Shown piece after piece: positions 37,247-46,514 of a DNA stretch of 64,000 nucleotides. How positions within the stretch are numbered: the first letter of the stretch is position 1; the number at the start of each line of letters is the position of its first letter. Made by a program: the position numbers and the translations under genes. The stretch covers positions 449,501-513,500 of the forward strand of contig NZ_CP062167.1 of the NCBI RefSeq assembly GCF_014844055.1, in the 5' to 3' direction. The notes beneath the pieces were generated by a model, which was given only the letters and a program-made list of their open reading frames with translations, had not been told where the DNA came from and did not search any database. The stretch comes from Aureimonas sp. OT7 (GTDB taxonomy: Bacteria; Pseudomonadota; Alphaproteobacteria; Rhizobiales; Rhizobiaceae).

Positions 37247-37261
37247 GAACATAACAGGAAC
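37247..37261 (+). promoter_or_regulatory. LexA (SOS) box upstream of imuA
   Basis: GAAC-ATAACAG-GAAC, the direct-repeat GAAC-N7-GAAC operator known for alphaproteobacterial LexA. It lies 19 bases before the imuA start, where a bound repressor would block transcription of imuA-imuB-dnaE2. Confidence 0.9.
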
Positions 37262-37279
37262 AAAACCCTTGGAGCTTCT

Positions 37280-38185
37280 ATGGAGCGGCGATGCGACCCA
37301 TCTGCCGGGATGCCACCGTCATTGCCGGACAAAGCCCGACAACTGGCGGAATTGCGAGATCGGATCGCACGTCTGGAAAAGGCGTCGCCGGCACTGGATG
37401 CCGGAAGCGAAACGGCGTCCGGCGGGCAATTCGTGCCCCTGCGCGTGGCTTCGGCAGACAGGGTGCTCGGGGGCGGATTTCCATCCGCGGCGCTGACCGA
37501 GATCCGACTTGCCGAACCGCGTGGTGGCGGTGGCGGGGCGGGCTTCCTGGCCGGGGTGGCCAGCCTGTGCGGCGCTTCCGCCGAACGTCCCTTGCTGTGG
37601 ATCAGCGAACGGCACGTCAAGGCGGAGCTCGGCGTCTTCTATGCTGCCGGCCTGCGGACATTCGGGCTGGACCCGTCTTCCCTGCTTCTGGTGCATACGC
37701 GGCGGTTGCAGGAGGCCCTTTGGGCGGCGGAGGAGGCGGCCGGTTCGGGCGGTGCGGCGCTGGTCGTGCTCGAAGTGTCCGGCAACCCGCATCTTCTGGG
37801 GCTGGAAGGAACACGGCGACTGCATGTGCGGGCCCGTGCAAGCGGCCTTCCGCTGGTGCTTTTGCGACAGGCCGGGCGGCCGGAGGCCACCGCGGCCCCG
37901 CTGCGCCTGCAAATTGCCCCGGCCGCCGCGGGGGCCGTATCGGACCTTGCCCATATCGGCCGGCTCGTCGGGCAGCCGGCCTTCGATGTCGCGGTGGAAA
38001 AATCGGCGTCGGGCCGGCCCGGCAGATTTCGACTGGAGTGGAACCAGGATGAGCGACATTTCACCGCCGCCGAGCAAAATTCTGGCCGTGTGCCTGCCTC
38101 ATCTGTCGACAGACAGGCTGTTTCGCAAAAGCCTTGGCCGGTCCTGGCGCCGGACGTTTCCCTTGCACGGCGTCGCCACGCCTGA
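37280..38185 (+). CDS. imuA: ImuA, SOS mutasome RecA-like accessory protein
   Basis: A 301-residue protein resembling a RecA/SulA core. It has LREL-rich N-terminal helices, FPSAALTEIRLAEPRGGGGGAGF (a glycine-rich segment at the Walker A position) and RPLLWISERHVKAELGVFY. The start ATG 37280 has GGAG six bases upstream. ImuA works with ImuB and DnaE2 in error-prone lesion bypass. The last ~45 residues are encoded in sequence that also codes the imuB N-terminus, a 137-base overlap, longer than usual. Confidence 0.92.
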   Translation: MERRCDPSAGMPPSLPDKARQLAELRDRIARLEKASPALDAGSETASGGQFVPLRVASADRVLGGGFPSAALTEIRLAEPRGGGGGAGFLAGVASLCGASAERPLLWISERHVKAELGVFYAAGLRTFGLDPSSLLLVHTRRLQEALWAAEEAAGSGGAALVVLEVSGNPHLLGLEGTRRLHVRARASGLPLVLLRQAGRPEATAAPLRLQIAPAAAGAVSDLAHIGRLVGQPAFDVAVEKSASGRPGRFRLEWNQDERHFTAAEQNSGRVPASSVDRQAVSQKPWPVLAPDVSLARRRHA

Positions 38186-39782
38186 TTCGCCCGTTGCGGG
38201 CAGCCTTGCACCGGAGGCTGCCGCAACGGCGGGCCTGTTCCGCGAGGCATCGGGCAGCGCCCATCGCGCACCGCGCGGGGGTGGGTTGGCGGCCGAGGCG
38301 CGGCATCCGGCAGGGCAGGGCGCGCCGGACGGACTCCAGCCGCTGGCGCTCTACGACAAGGATGGCGGCCTCATGCGCATCCGGGCGGCATGCGAGCGCG
38401 CCCGCATGGCGGGGCTCGTGCCGGGCCTTTCGCTGGCAGAGGCGCGCGCCCGCTTCCCCTTTGTCCGATACGAGGAAATGGACAGCAGCGCGGATGCCGG
38501 ATTGCTGGCCGCAATCGCGGATTGGTGCGATCGCTATACGCCGCTGGTTGCGCTGGATGGGCCGGCGGGGCTGTTTCTGGATATTTCCGGCTGCGCGCAT
38601 CTGTTCGGTGGCGAGGACGGCCTGATGCGCGACCTTGCCCACCGCATGGAAGGGCAGGGCCTGGCGGCCGGGTTGGCCATCGCATCATCGGCCGGGCCGG
38701 CTGCCGCGCTGGCCGTCCATGCTCCGGGGACGGTGGCGCGGCCCGGCGAAGAGGTCGGCCTCCTGTCGCCCTTGTCCTGCCGCGCGCTGCGTTTCGAGCC
38801 GGCACTGTCGGCGACGCTGGACAGGCTGGGCCTGCGCCGCGTCGGCGAATTGCTGTCCATGCCGCGCGCCTCTCTCGGGCGGCGCTTCGGCGCCGCCTTC
38901 ATGGAGCAACTGGACTTCGCGATCGGCCGCAGTACCCGCCCCTTGAATCCGCGACGCCCGGTGCCGGCCCTTATTCATGAGCGACGTTTGTTCGAGCCGA
39001 TCGGGCGAGTGGAGGATATCGAGAACCTCGTCCTGCATCTGGCCCAGCGCCTGAAACCGGACCTCGAGCGTCTGGGGCAGGGTGTGCGCCAGCTCGAACT
39101 GTCGCTGTTTCGCGTCGATGGCGTCGTGGAGCGCATCGCCCTTGCCACCGCGCGTCCCATGCGGGACCCGGCCTCCATCCGCCGCCTGTTCTCCGAGCGT
39201 CTCAAGGCCATCGGCGACGAGCGCGATGCCGGTTACGGCTATGACCTCCTGCGCCTGTCCGTCTTGTCCATGGATGTCCTCGGCGACGACCAGTCCAACT
39301 TCCTGGCAAGCGGCGTCACGGCCGAAAAGATGGTGACCCTGGTGGACAGGCTGACGGCGCGGCTGGGGCCTGGAGCCGTCCAGTCGCTGCGGGACGTAGC
39401 TTCGCACTGGCCGGAAAAGGCGCAGGTCCTGGTTGCCGGATTTTCCGGTACCGCCGCAGCCGCGGATACCGCAGAAGAAGGCCTGCCCCGCCCCTTGCGT
39501 ATTCTGGACCCGCCCGAGCCGGTCGAGGCCATCTCCGTCCTGCCGGAAGGAGAGCCGATCCGTTTCGTCTGGCGGCGGGCCGCGCACAGGGTGCTGCGCC
39601 TCGAAGGTCCGGAGCGGATCGAGCCGGAATGGTGGCATGACGACGTCACGACCGCGGCCCCGGGTCTGTTCCGCGATTACTTCCGGATCGAGGACGATGC
39701 GGGACGGCGCTACTGGATGTTCCGCGAGGGCCTGGCCGACATGCGGCCGGCCCGCTGGTTCCTGCACGGCATATTCCCATGA
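38049..39782 (+). CDS. imuB: ImuB, catalytically inactive Y-family polymerase
   Basis: A 577-residue Y-family polymerase relative that acts as hub between ImuA, DnaE2 and the sliding clamp. KILAVCLPHLSTDRLFRKSL opens the protein where active Y-family enzymes have their metal-binding acids, which are missing, as is normal for ImuB. LVALDGPAGLFLDISGCAHLF and LARAR-type helices follow, then the little-finger region and GYGYDLLRLSV. The ATG at 38049 has CCAGG upstream and lies inside imuA. It overlaps dnaE2 by four bases. Confidence 0.93.
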   Translation: MSDISPPPSKILAVCLPHLSTDRLFRKSLGRSWRRTFPLHGVATPDSPVAGSLAPEAAATAGLFREASGSAHRAPRGGGLAAEARHPAGQGAPDGLQPLALYDKDGGLMRIRAACERARMAGLVPGLSLAEARARFPFVRYEEMDSSADAGLLAAIADWCDRYTPLVALDGPAGLFLDISGCAHLFGGEDGLMRDLAHRMEGQGLAAGLAIASSAGPAAALAVHAPGTVARPGEEVGLLSPLSCRALRFEPALSATLDRLGLRRVGELLSMPRASLGRRFGAAFMEQLDFAIGRSTRPLNPRRPVPALIHERRLFEPIGRVEDIENLVLHLAQRLKPDLERLGQGVRQLELSLFRVDGVVERIALATARPMRDPASIRRLFSERLKAIGDERDAGYGYDLLRLSVLSMDVLGDDQSNFLASGVTAEKMVTLVDRLTARLGPGAVQSLRDVASHWPEKAQVLVAGFSGTAAAADTAEEGLPRPLRILDPPEPVEAISVLPEGEPIRFVWRRAAHRVLRLEGPERIEPEWWHDDVTTAAPGLFRDYFRIEDDAGRRYWMFREGLADMRPARWFLHGIFP

Positions 39783-42700
39783 CCAAGGACACAGACAGGA
39801 TAGCGGCCGCCTTCCGGCCCATGGGCGCCGGCTTCTGTGAAATCGGCGTCCAGTCGAGTTTTTCGTTTCTGCGGGGGGCTTCCTCTCCGCAGGAACTCAT
39901 TGGCACGGCAAAGATACTCGGATTGGGAGGCATGGGCCTTGCCGACAGGAACAGCGTGGCAGGGGTGGTCAGGGCCCTGCAGGCTGCGCGCGACTGCGAT
40001 TTCGCCTTCCGGCCCGGGGTTCGCCTGGTCTTCGCCGACGATACGCCGGATATCCTCGCCTATCCCGAGGATCGGGAGGGTTGGGGAAATATTTGCCGGC
40101 TTATCAGTTTGGGAAATCTGCGCGCCGACAAGGGCGAATGCCATCTGGAGCTCGACGATCTCGTGTCATGGAGCGGGCACTGCCGGTTCGCAATGATCTG
40201 TCCGCGGACGCTGGCGGGCGCATCGTGGGCCGATATCGCCGATGGTTCGGCGCGGGCACTGACGAAGCTGCATGAGGCTGCGCCCGGCCGCGTCTGGCTG
40301 GCGGCCGCGGCCCGGCAGGACGGGCGGGACAGACGTTTCCTGGCCCGCGCGAGCGGTCTGTCGGCGCGAGCGGGCGTGCCCATGCTGGCCACCAACGACG
40401 TCCTCTACCATGTGCGGGAAAGGCGGATGCTGGCCGATGTCGTCACGGCCATCCGTACACACGTTCCGCTCTCCCGGGCGGGGCTTCACCTGGCGCGCAA
40501 TGCCGAGCGTCATCTGCGCGACACGGCGGGCATGGAGTTCCTGTTCCGGGACCACCTGCAGGCCGTGGCGGAAAGCCGGCGCTTCTTCGCTGGGCTGAAC
40601 TTCAACCTGAAGACATTGCAATACGAGTATCCGGATGAAGGGTTGACCTTGTCGCGCTCGCCGGCGGCCGAACTGCGCCATCTCGCCTATGACGGGGCGA
40701 ACAGGCTTTTCCCGGCGGGACTCCCGCAGAAGATACGCCACGAGATCGAGCGGGAACTGGCGATCATCGAGCAGAAGCAGTACGAGCCGTATTTCCTGAC
40801 CGTACACCGCATCGTCGTGGCTGCCCGCGACGTGGGCATACTGTGTCAGGGGCGCGGATCGGCCGCCAATTCCACCATCTGCTATTGCCTCGGCATAACC
40901 TCGGTAGACCCGGAGCGCGGCAACCTGTTGTTCGAGCGCTTCATTTCCCCGGAACGGGACGAGCCGCCGGATATCGACATCGATTTCGAGCATGAAAAGC
41001 GCGACGACATCATCAACTGGATCTACGAAACCTACGGGCGGGACAAGGCGGCCATCGCCGCGACGGTGATTTCCTATCGCTCGCGTTCCGCCGCGCGCGA
41101 GGTCGGCAAGGCTTTCGGCCTGTCGGAGGATGCGGTCGGGGCGCTGTCCGCCTCCGTCTGGGGCACGTCGCATTCGGCCCTCGGTGCCTGGGAGGCGCGC
41201 GCGGCAGGCCTCAGCGAAGCCGACCCCACCACGGCCAACGTCCTGCATTTCGCGCATGAGCTTGCCGGCTTCCCGCGCCATCTTTCGCAGCATGTCGGCG
41301 GTTTCGTGCTGACGCGTGGCAGGGTGGACGAGACGGTGCCCGTCCTGAACACGGGTGACAAGAACCGGATCATCGTCGAGTGGGACAAGGACGATCTGGA
41401 AGAGATCGGCATCCTGAAGATCGATATCCTGGCGCTCGGCATGCTGAGCTGCCTCAAGCGCGGCTTCGCCATGCTGGATGCGCATTATGCCGAGGATTTC
41501 GGCGGTCATGCCCCGCTTCGGCTGGGTGTCCTGCCCAAGGAGAAGGAGAGCGGGCCGGTCTGGAAGATGATGGAGCGCGCCGACACGCTGGGCGTGTTCC
41601 AGATCGAAAGTCGGGCGCAGATGTCGATGCTGCCCAAGCTCAGACCCAGGGAGTTCTACGACCTCGTCATCCAGGTCGCCATCGTGCGCCCCGGCCCCAT
41701 CCAGGGAGACATGGTGCATCCCTATCTGCGGCGGCGCATGGGTCTGGAGGATGTCAATTACCAGAAGCCGGAATTGGAGGATGTCCTTGGGCGGACGCTC
41801 GGCGTGCCGCTGTTCCAGGAGCAGGCCATGCAGATCGCCATGGTGGCCGCCAATTTCTCCGGCTCCGAAGCCGATGAGCTGCGGCGCGCCATGGCGACCT
41901 TCAAGCGCACGGGCAAGGTGCAGGACTTCCGCGACAAGATGATCGGCGGCATGGTCGAAAACGGCTATGATGCTGAATTTGCCGCCCGATGCTTTCGGCA
42001 GATCGAGGGCTTTGGCGAATATGGCTTTCCCGAAAGCCATGCGGCTTCCTTTGCCGTGCTCGTCTACGATTCGGCATGGTTGAAATGCCACTATCCGGAT
42101 GTCTTCGCAGCCTGCCTGCTCAACGCCCAGCCCATGGGGTTCTACGCGCCGGCGCAGATCGTGCGGGATGCACGGGAGCATGGGGTGGAGGTGCGCCCCG
42201 TCTGCATCAACGCATCCGATTGGGACAATGGGCTGGAGGAAGCCGCATTCGACGCGACGCGCATGGCGCGCCGCAATCTGGACATGGCGTCCCATATCCG
42301 CACCCGCCATGCCGTGCGGCTGGGCTTTCGGCAGGTGAAGGGCCTGTCTGAAGCGCAGATGAAGCATCTTGTGGAGGTGCGCCGACGACGCCCCTTCGAT
42401 TCCGTACGGGATGTCTGGCTGCGCACGGGATTTGCCCGTGCGGTCGTGGCGCGGCTGGCGGACGCCGATGCCTTTGCCGCGCTCGGGCTTTCCAGGCGCG
42501 ATGCCCTATGGGCCGCAGAGGCTTTGGATGCCGGCGGAGCGGCCGAGCACCTGCCGCTGTTCGCAGTCGCATCATCGCAGGATCTGCATCGCGAGCCGGA
42601 AGCGAACCTGCCGCCGATGCCGCCGGGCGAGGAGGTCGTGAACGATTATCGGTTCCTGTCCATGTCGCTAAAGGCGCACCCCGTATCCTTCCTGCGTGGG

Positions 42701-43231
42701 GATATGCGCGCCCTGGCGGTAACCCCGCATTCGAGCCTGCCGGATATCCGCTCCGGCCGGCGCCTCACGGTGGCCGGCCTGGTGCTGATCCGGCAAAGGC
42801 CGGGTTCTGCCAAGGGCGTGATCTTCATGACGCTGGAAGACGAGACGGGCATCTCGAACGTCATCGTCTGGCCCAAGGTCTTCGAGACCTATCGCGCGGT
42901 GGTTCTGGGCGGACGCTTCCTGAAAGTGCGGGGCCGGCTGCAGGCCAGCCACGGCGTTATCCATGTGGTCGCGGAAGAGATCGTCGACCTGACATCCATG
43001 CTGGCGCGCATCGCAAGGGGCGGGCTGGAGGGTGCCCGCCTTCTTGCGCCGACGGACCATGTCAAAAGTCCGCTACGCAACCACCGTCCCGATCACCGTG
43101 CGCCGTTGCCGCGTTCGGACGAGGTCGCCGAGGCGGCGGCTGCGCTTGGCGCCGCACTGGCCCGCGCCGACGAGGTTCGCCGCCCGGATCCAGGCTCGCA
43201 TCGCGGAAGCCGCGCCTCCGCACGACGATAG
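39779..43231 (+). CDS. dnaE2: Error-prone DNA polymerase DnaE2
   Basis: A 1150-residue C-family polymerase for SOS mutagenesis. The N-terminal PHP domain has the DnaE2 form FCEIGVQSSFSFLRGASSPQEL, with metal ligands replaced relative to DnaE1. The palm carries PPDIDIDFEHEKRDDIINWI near residues 396-415 (catalytic acids), preceded by GRGSAANSTICYCLGIT. FGEYGFPESHAASFA and a C-terminal OB domain (GLVLIRQRPGSAKGVIFMTLED) follow. The last 60 residues are basic and Ala-rich, making the protein slightly longer than average. Confidence 0.97.
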   Translation: MTKDTDRIAAAFRPMGAGFCEIGVQSSFSFLRGASSPQELIGTAKILGLGGMGLADRNSVAGVVRALQAARDCDFAFRPGVRLVFADDTPDILAYPEDREGWGNICRLISLGNLRADKGECHLELDDLVSWSGHCRFAMICPRTLAGASWADIADGSARALTKLHEAAPGRVWLAAAARQDGRDRRFLARASGLSARAGVPMLATNDVLYHVRERRMLADVVTAIRTHVPLSRAGLHLARNAERHLRDTAGMEFLFRDHLQAVAESRRFFAGLNFNLKTLQYEYPDEGLTLSRSPAAELRHLAYDGANRLFPAGLPQKIRHEIERELAIIEQKQYEPYFLTVHRIVVAARDVGILCQGRGSAANSTICYCLGITSVDPERGNLLFERFISPERDEPPDIDIDFEHEKRDDIINWIYETYGRDKAAIAATVISYRSRSAAREVGKAFGLSEDAVGALSASVWGTSHSALGAWEARAAGLSEADPTTANVLHFAHELAGFPRHLSQHVGGFVLTRGRVDETVPVLNTGDKNRIIVEWDKDDLEEIGILKIDILALGMLSCLKRGFAMLDAHYAEDFGGHAPLRLGVLPKEKESGPVWKMMERADTLGVFQIESRAQMSMLPKLRPREFYDLVIQVAIVRPGPIQGDMVHPYLRRRMGLEDVNYQKPELEDVLGRTLGVPLFQEQAMQIAMVAANFSGSEADELRRAMATFKRTGKVQDFRDKMIGGMVENGYDAEFAARCFRQIEGFGEYGFPESHAASFAVLVYDSAWLKCHYPDVFAACLLNAQPMGFYAPAQIVRDAREHGVEVRPVCINASDWDNGLEEAAFDATRMARRNLDMASHIRTRHAVRLGFRQVKGLSEAQMKHLVEVRRRRPFDSVRDVWLRTGFARAVVARLADADAFAALGLSRRDALWAAEALDAGGAAEHLPLFAVASSQDLHREPEANLPPMPPGEEVVNDYRFLSMSLKAHPVSFLRGDMRALAVTPHSSLPDIRSGRRLTVAGLVLIRQRPGSAKGVIFMTLEDETGISNVIVWPKVFETYRAVVLGGRFLKVRGRLQASHGVIHVVAEEIVDLTSMLARIARGGLEGARLLAPTDHVKSPLRNHRPDHRAPLPRSDEVAEAAAALGAALARADEVRRPDPGSHRGSRASARR

Positions 43232-43248
43232 GCGCGTGCTACGTCCGC

Positions 43249-44424
43249 TTACTTTTCCAGCATGGCGCCGCTGAACGCCTTCACGACCGGCTTCATCAGA
43301 TATTGCAGAACGGTACGCTGGCCCGTTCGGATATCCACCGTCGCCGTCAGCCCGGGCTTGACCAGAATCTGGTCGGATTTCGCATTCCAGCTCTGATCGT
43401 CGTCCAGCCGCACATGGACCCGGTAGTAAGGCGTGCTCTGCCCGTTGGCGGCAGTATCGGTCAGCGTGTCCGGGCTGATCAGGGTGACGCGCCCATGCAG
43501 CGAGCCGTAGATGGAATAGTCGAAGGCGTCGATCTTCACCGAGGCCGGCAGGCCTTCCAGCAGCTTGCCGACATTGGCGGGCGGAACCTTTCCTTCGATG
43601 ATGACCCCGCCATCGGTGGGCGCGATCTGCATCAGTTCGTCACCGGGGCGCAGGACGCCGCCGACGGTGTTGATACGCAGAAACTTCACCACGCCGGTCA
43701 CCGGCGAGACGAGGTCGGTATGCTTGAGGATATCCTGCCGCTCGTCGATCTTGTAATCGGTAGAGGACAGTTCCTCTTCCAGCTTGGCGACCTCGGCTCT
43801 GGCATCCTGGATCGACTTGTTGCGGATGTCGGCGATCTTTCCGTCCAGTTCCAGCACGGCGCGCTGGGCGCGCAGCATGTCCAGCTTGCTGACGTCGCCG
43901 TCCTTCAGCAGGCGCTCCGTCATTTCGAGCTCCTGCTTCGCCATCTTGAGGGCTTCGTTCAGGGTATCGAGCGTCTCGTCGATCGCCCGCTGGCGCTGCT
44001 CGTGAAGGCGCGTCTGCGCCTCGACGAATTCGGGATACTGGGACAGGTCTTCGTCGAAGCTCAGGTCGCCGTTGACGGCTTCGGCGCGCGCGCGCGCCAG
44101 CGATGTGCGCAGGGCGGCCCGCCGGGAGCGGCTTTCCTCGTATCCCGCTTCGGCGCGGCCGCGTTCCAGCACGGCAAGCTTCTGGCCTGCCGTGACGACC
44201 TGCCCTTCCTGGACGAGGATCATCGACACGACACCGCCGTCCACCGACTGGATGATCTGCGTGCGTTCGCTTGGAATGATCTGGCCCGTCATGCGGACCG
44301 CCTCGTCGATCTCGAAGAAGCCCGCCCATCCCACGAAGATCGCAAGCCCGATTGCCAGCAGGACGGACATTGGAAACCGACGTCCATGGGAGCGGTCGGC
44401 ATGATGGCTGGTCGTCGTGCTCAT
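43249..44424 (-). CDS. Type I secretion periplasmic adaptor (HlyD family)
   Basis: A 391-residue adaptor bridging ABC exporter and TolC. It has a short cytoplasmic tail, one membrane helix (FPMSVLLAIGLAIFVGWAGF, residues about 18-37), then RMTGQIIPSERTQIIQSVDGG and GGVVSMILVQEGQVV (lipoyl half), a long coiled-coil hairpin (residues about 90-220) and the second half lipoyl with SPVTGVVKFLRINTVGGVL. The start ATG 44424 overlaps the ABC gene stop (ATGA); the longer frame has no basis. It is the last gene of the operon. Confidence 0.93.
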   Translation of the reverse strand: MSTTTSHHADRSHGRRFPMSVLLAIGLAIFVGWAGFFEIDEAVRMTGQIIPSERTQIIQSVDGGVVSMILVQEGQVVTAGQKLAVLERGRAEAGYEESRSRRAALRTSLARARAEAVNGDLSFDEDLSQYPEFVEAQTRLHEQRQRAIDETLDTLNEALKMAKQELEMTERLLKDGDVSKLDMLRAQRAVLELDGKIADIRNKSIQDARAEVAKLEEELSSTDYKIDERQDILKHTDLVSPVTGVVKFLRINTVGGVLRPGDELMQIAPTDGGVIIEGKVPPANVGKLLEGLPASVKIDAFDYSIYGSLHGRVTLISPDTLTDTAANGQSTPYYRVHVRLDDDQSWNAKSDQILVKPGLTATVDIRTGQRTVLQYLMKPVVKAFSGAMLEK

Positions 44425-46514
44425 GCGGGTACCTTTTCGGCCTGGCCCTGGCTCATCTGCTGAAGGTGACGCAGCACCGCATCGCGCGGGCCGTCCACGA
44501 CGACCTTGTTTCCTGTCACGACGATCAGCCGATCGACGAGGGAGAGCATCTCCGGCTTGTGGGTGACGATGACGACCGTGTCGTCCTTGCGGATTTCGCG
44601 GCGGAGGGCCTGTATGACCATCTCCTCGGTCGCGCGATCCATCGAGGCCGTCGGTTCGTCGAGCAGCCATACCCTGGGCTTGCGAAGGAATGTGCGGGTC
44701 AGGTTGACCAGCTGGCGCTGCCCGCCGGACAGCCCGATGCCGCCTTCGAAGATGGGTTGCTGCAGCCCCTTGGGGTGACCGGCTATGACAGCCGTCATGA
44801 GCCCGGTAAGCCGCGCAGCCTCCAGTATGGTATCGTCGCCCGGGTCGAGCAGGCCGAGGACGAGATTATCGCGCAGCGTCCCCGCGAAGAGCCGCCCTTC
44901 CTGCTGGAGGTAACCGACATTCTCGGCGATGACCGGTTTGGACAGATGGGACAGATCGACGTCGTCGAGGGTGATGCGCCCCTTTCCCGGCTTGTACATG
45001 CCGCTCAGGAGCCGCAGCAGCGTCGTCTTGCCGGCGCCGATCGGCCCGATGACGCCGATCTTTTCGCCGGCGTTGATGTCGAGCTTCTCGACCTGGAAGG
45101 CGACACGCTCGCCGTAGTAGGAAGCGACCGTTTCGAAGCGATAGCGCCCGCTCAGTTGCGGCAGGATCACCGGATGCTCCTCGCCGTCGTGATCGTCCTT
45201 GAGCTGCCACAGCCTGTCCAGCCCCTGGATCGACGCCCGTACGTTGGACCACTGCACGAGCTGGCCGGGAATGGCGGAAACGGGAGCCAGAGCGCGCCCC
45301 GACAGGATCGAGCAGGCGATGAGGCCGCCCATCGTCACGTGGCCGGTACTGACGATCAACGCACCGGCGGCAATCAACCCCGAATAGCAGAGCTGCTGCA
45401 TGGCCGCGGCGATATAGGCCGCATGTTCCGAGACGTGCCGCATCTCCATCTCGTTCTGCCGGGCGTCGTCGGTGACGCTGAGCCAGCGTGACAGCATCCG
45501 CCAGCCGCCCTGTCCGGACTTGATCGTCTCCGCGCCCTCGATGGTTTCGACCAGAAGGCCGTTCTTGAGGTTGCTCGCGGCATTCGCCTTCAGCGCCAGG
45601 GCGTCCATGCGCCGCCTGTAGTACAGGCCGATGCAGATGCTGGCGACCAGCATCACGACGGGGATCGCGGCAATCCAGCCGACGATCGACCAGATGATGA
45701 GGATGAAGAAGATGGCGAAGGGCGCATCGACCAGAAGGTAGGACGACACCGAGGTGAGGAAGGCGCGCACGGACTCGTAGCCGCGGATCTGGGCCGCCAG
45801 GGAGCCGACGCTCTTCGGCATCTGGTCCAGCCGCACCGACAGCAGCCGCATGTAGACGGCGCGCGTCAGATGCTGGTCGACGAAGTCGACGAGGCGTTCG
45901 TAGGCCGCGCTGCGGGCGTATTTGGAGGCAAGTTCGAACATGATCGCGGCGAAGACGCCGATGGTCAGCACCAGGAGGGTCTGCGTAGCACCGGTGGGAA
46001 CGACGCGGTCGTAGACCTGCATGGAGTAGAACGAACTGGCGATCGCGATGAGATTGATGAGAACCGTGCTGAGCATGATGTCGCCAAGGGTCTTCCAGTG
46101 CGAGAAGACCTCGTCGCGGATCAGATGGAAGACCTTGCTGCTGGACGCCTTGAACGGCAGCGCCATGCGCATGCGGTAGAAGCCCGCATTGGCGACTTCG
46201 GTCCAGACGCCCTCCACGAAACCCTGCTTCTCGGCGTCCCAGCTCTCCATGACCCATTGGCCCTGGCTGTTCTGCCCGCGCAGGATAAACCACCGGTCTT
46301 CGCTATGGACAACCATCGGCACGATGGCCGGGTCGGGCCGCTGCATCTGCCGAAGCTTCGGCAGATGCAGGCGCGCAATCACGAACTGAAGCTGCGCCAG
46401 CGGCTTCGTACCGGCCTTCTCCGCGGCTTCGGCGGCGTCCTTGAGAGCGAGTCGGTCGACGACCTCGCCCTGCAGGGTGGCAAGGCGACTTAGGATTGCG
46501 AAAAGCACGCTCAA
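44421..46514 (-). CDS. Type I secretion ABC transporter/ATPase (LapB/HlyB-like)
   Basis: A 697-residue exporter. Residues 1-130 resemble an inactive peptidase-C39-like domain, with no catalytic Cys in the usual place, as in adhesin exporters of the LapB type. Membrane helices occupy about 155-440. The ATPase has Walker A GPIGAGKTT near 487-495, signature LSGGQRQLV near 591 and Walker B VWLLDEPTASMD near 612. The start was set at TTG 46514, overlapping the TolC-like stop with AAAGGG eight bases upstream; GTG 46508 is the alternative. The frame continues far upstream but only as the antisense-like shadow of the previous gene. Confidence 0.9.
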   Translation of the reverse strand: MSVLFAILSRLATLQGEVVDRLALKDAAEAAEKAGTKPLAQLQFVIARLHLPKLRQMQRPDPAIVPMVVHSEDRWFILRGQNSQGQWVMESWDAEKQGFVEGVWTEVANAGFYRMRMALPFKASSSKVFHLIRDEVFSHWKTLGDIMLSTVLINLIAIASSFYSMQVYDRVVPTGATQTLLVLTIGVFAAIMFELASKYARSAAYERLVDFVDQHLTRAVYMRLLSVRLDQMPKSVGSLAAQIRGYESVRAFLTSVSSYLLVDAPFAIFFILIIWSIVGWIAAIPVVMLVASICIGLYYRRRMDALALKANAASNLKNGLLVETIEGAETIKSGQGGWRMLSRWLSVTDDARQNEMEMRHVSEHAAYIAAAMQQLCYSGLIAAGALIVSTGHVTMGGLIACSILSGRALAPVSAIPGQLVQWSNVRASIQGLDRLWQLKDDHDGEEHPVILPQLSGRYRFETVASYYGERVAFQVEKLDINAGEKIGVIGPIGAGKTTLLRLLSGMYKPGKGRITLDDVDLSHLSKPVIAENVGYLQQEGRLFAGTLRDNLVLGLLDPGDDTILEAARLTGLMTAVIAGHPKGLQQPIFEGGIGLSGGQRQLVNLTRTFLRKPRVWLLDEPTASMDRATEEMVIQALRREIRKDDTVVIVTHKPEMLSLVDRLIVVTGNKVVVDGPRDAVLRHLQQMSQGQAEKVPA

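Noticed and set aside
40166..42367. A 733-codon minus-strand frame inside dnaE2
   Set aside because: Antisense shadow of a complete DnaE2 with intact motifs.
42508..44463. A 651-codon plus-strand frame over the dnaE2 end and hlyD-type gene
   Set aside because: Out-of-frame and antisense shadow of two well-supported genes.
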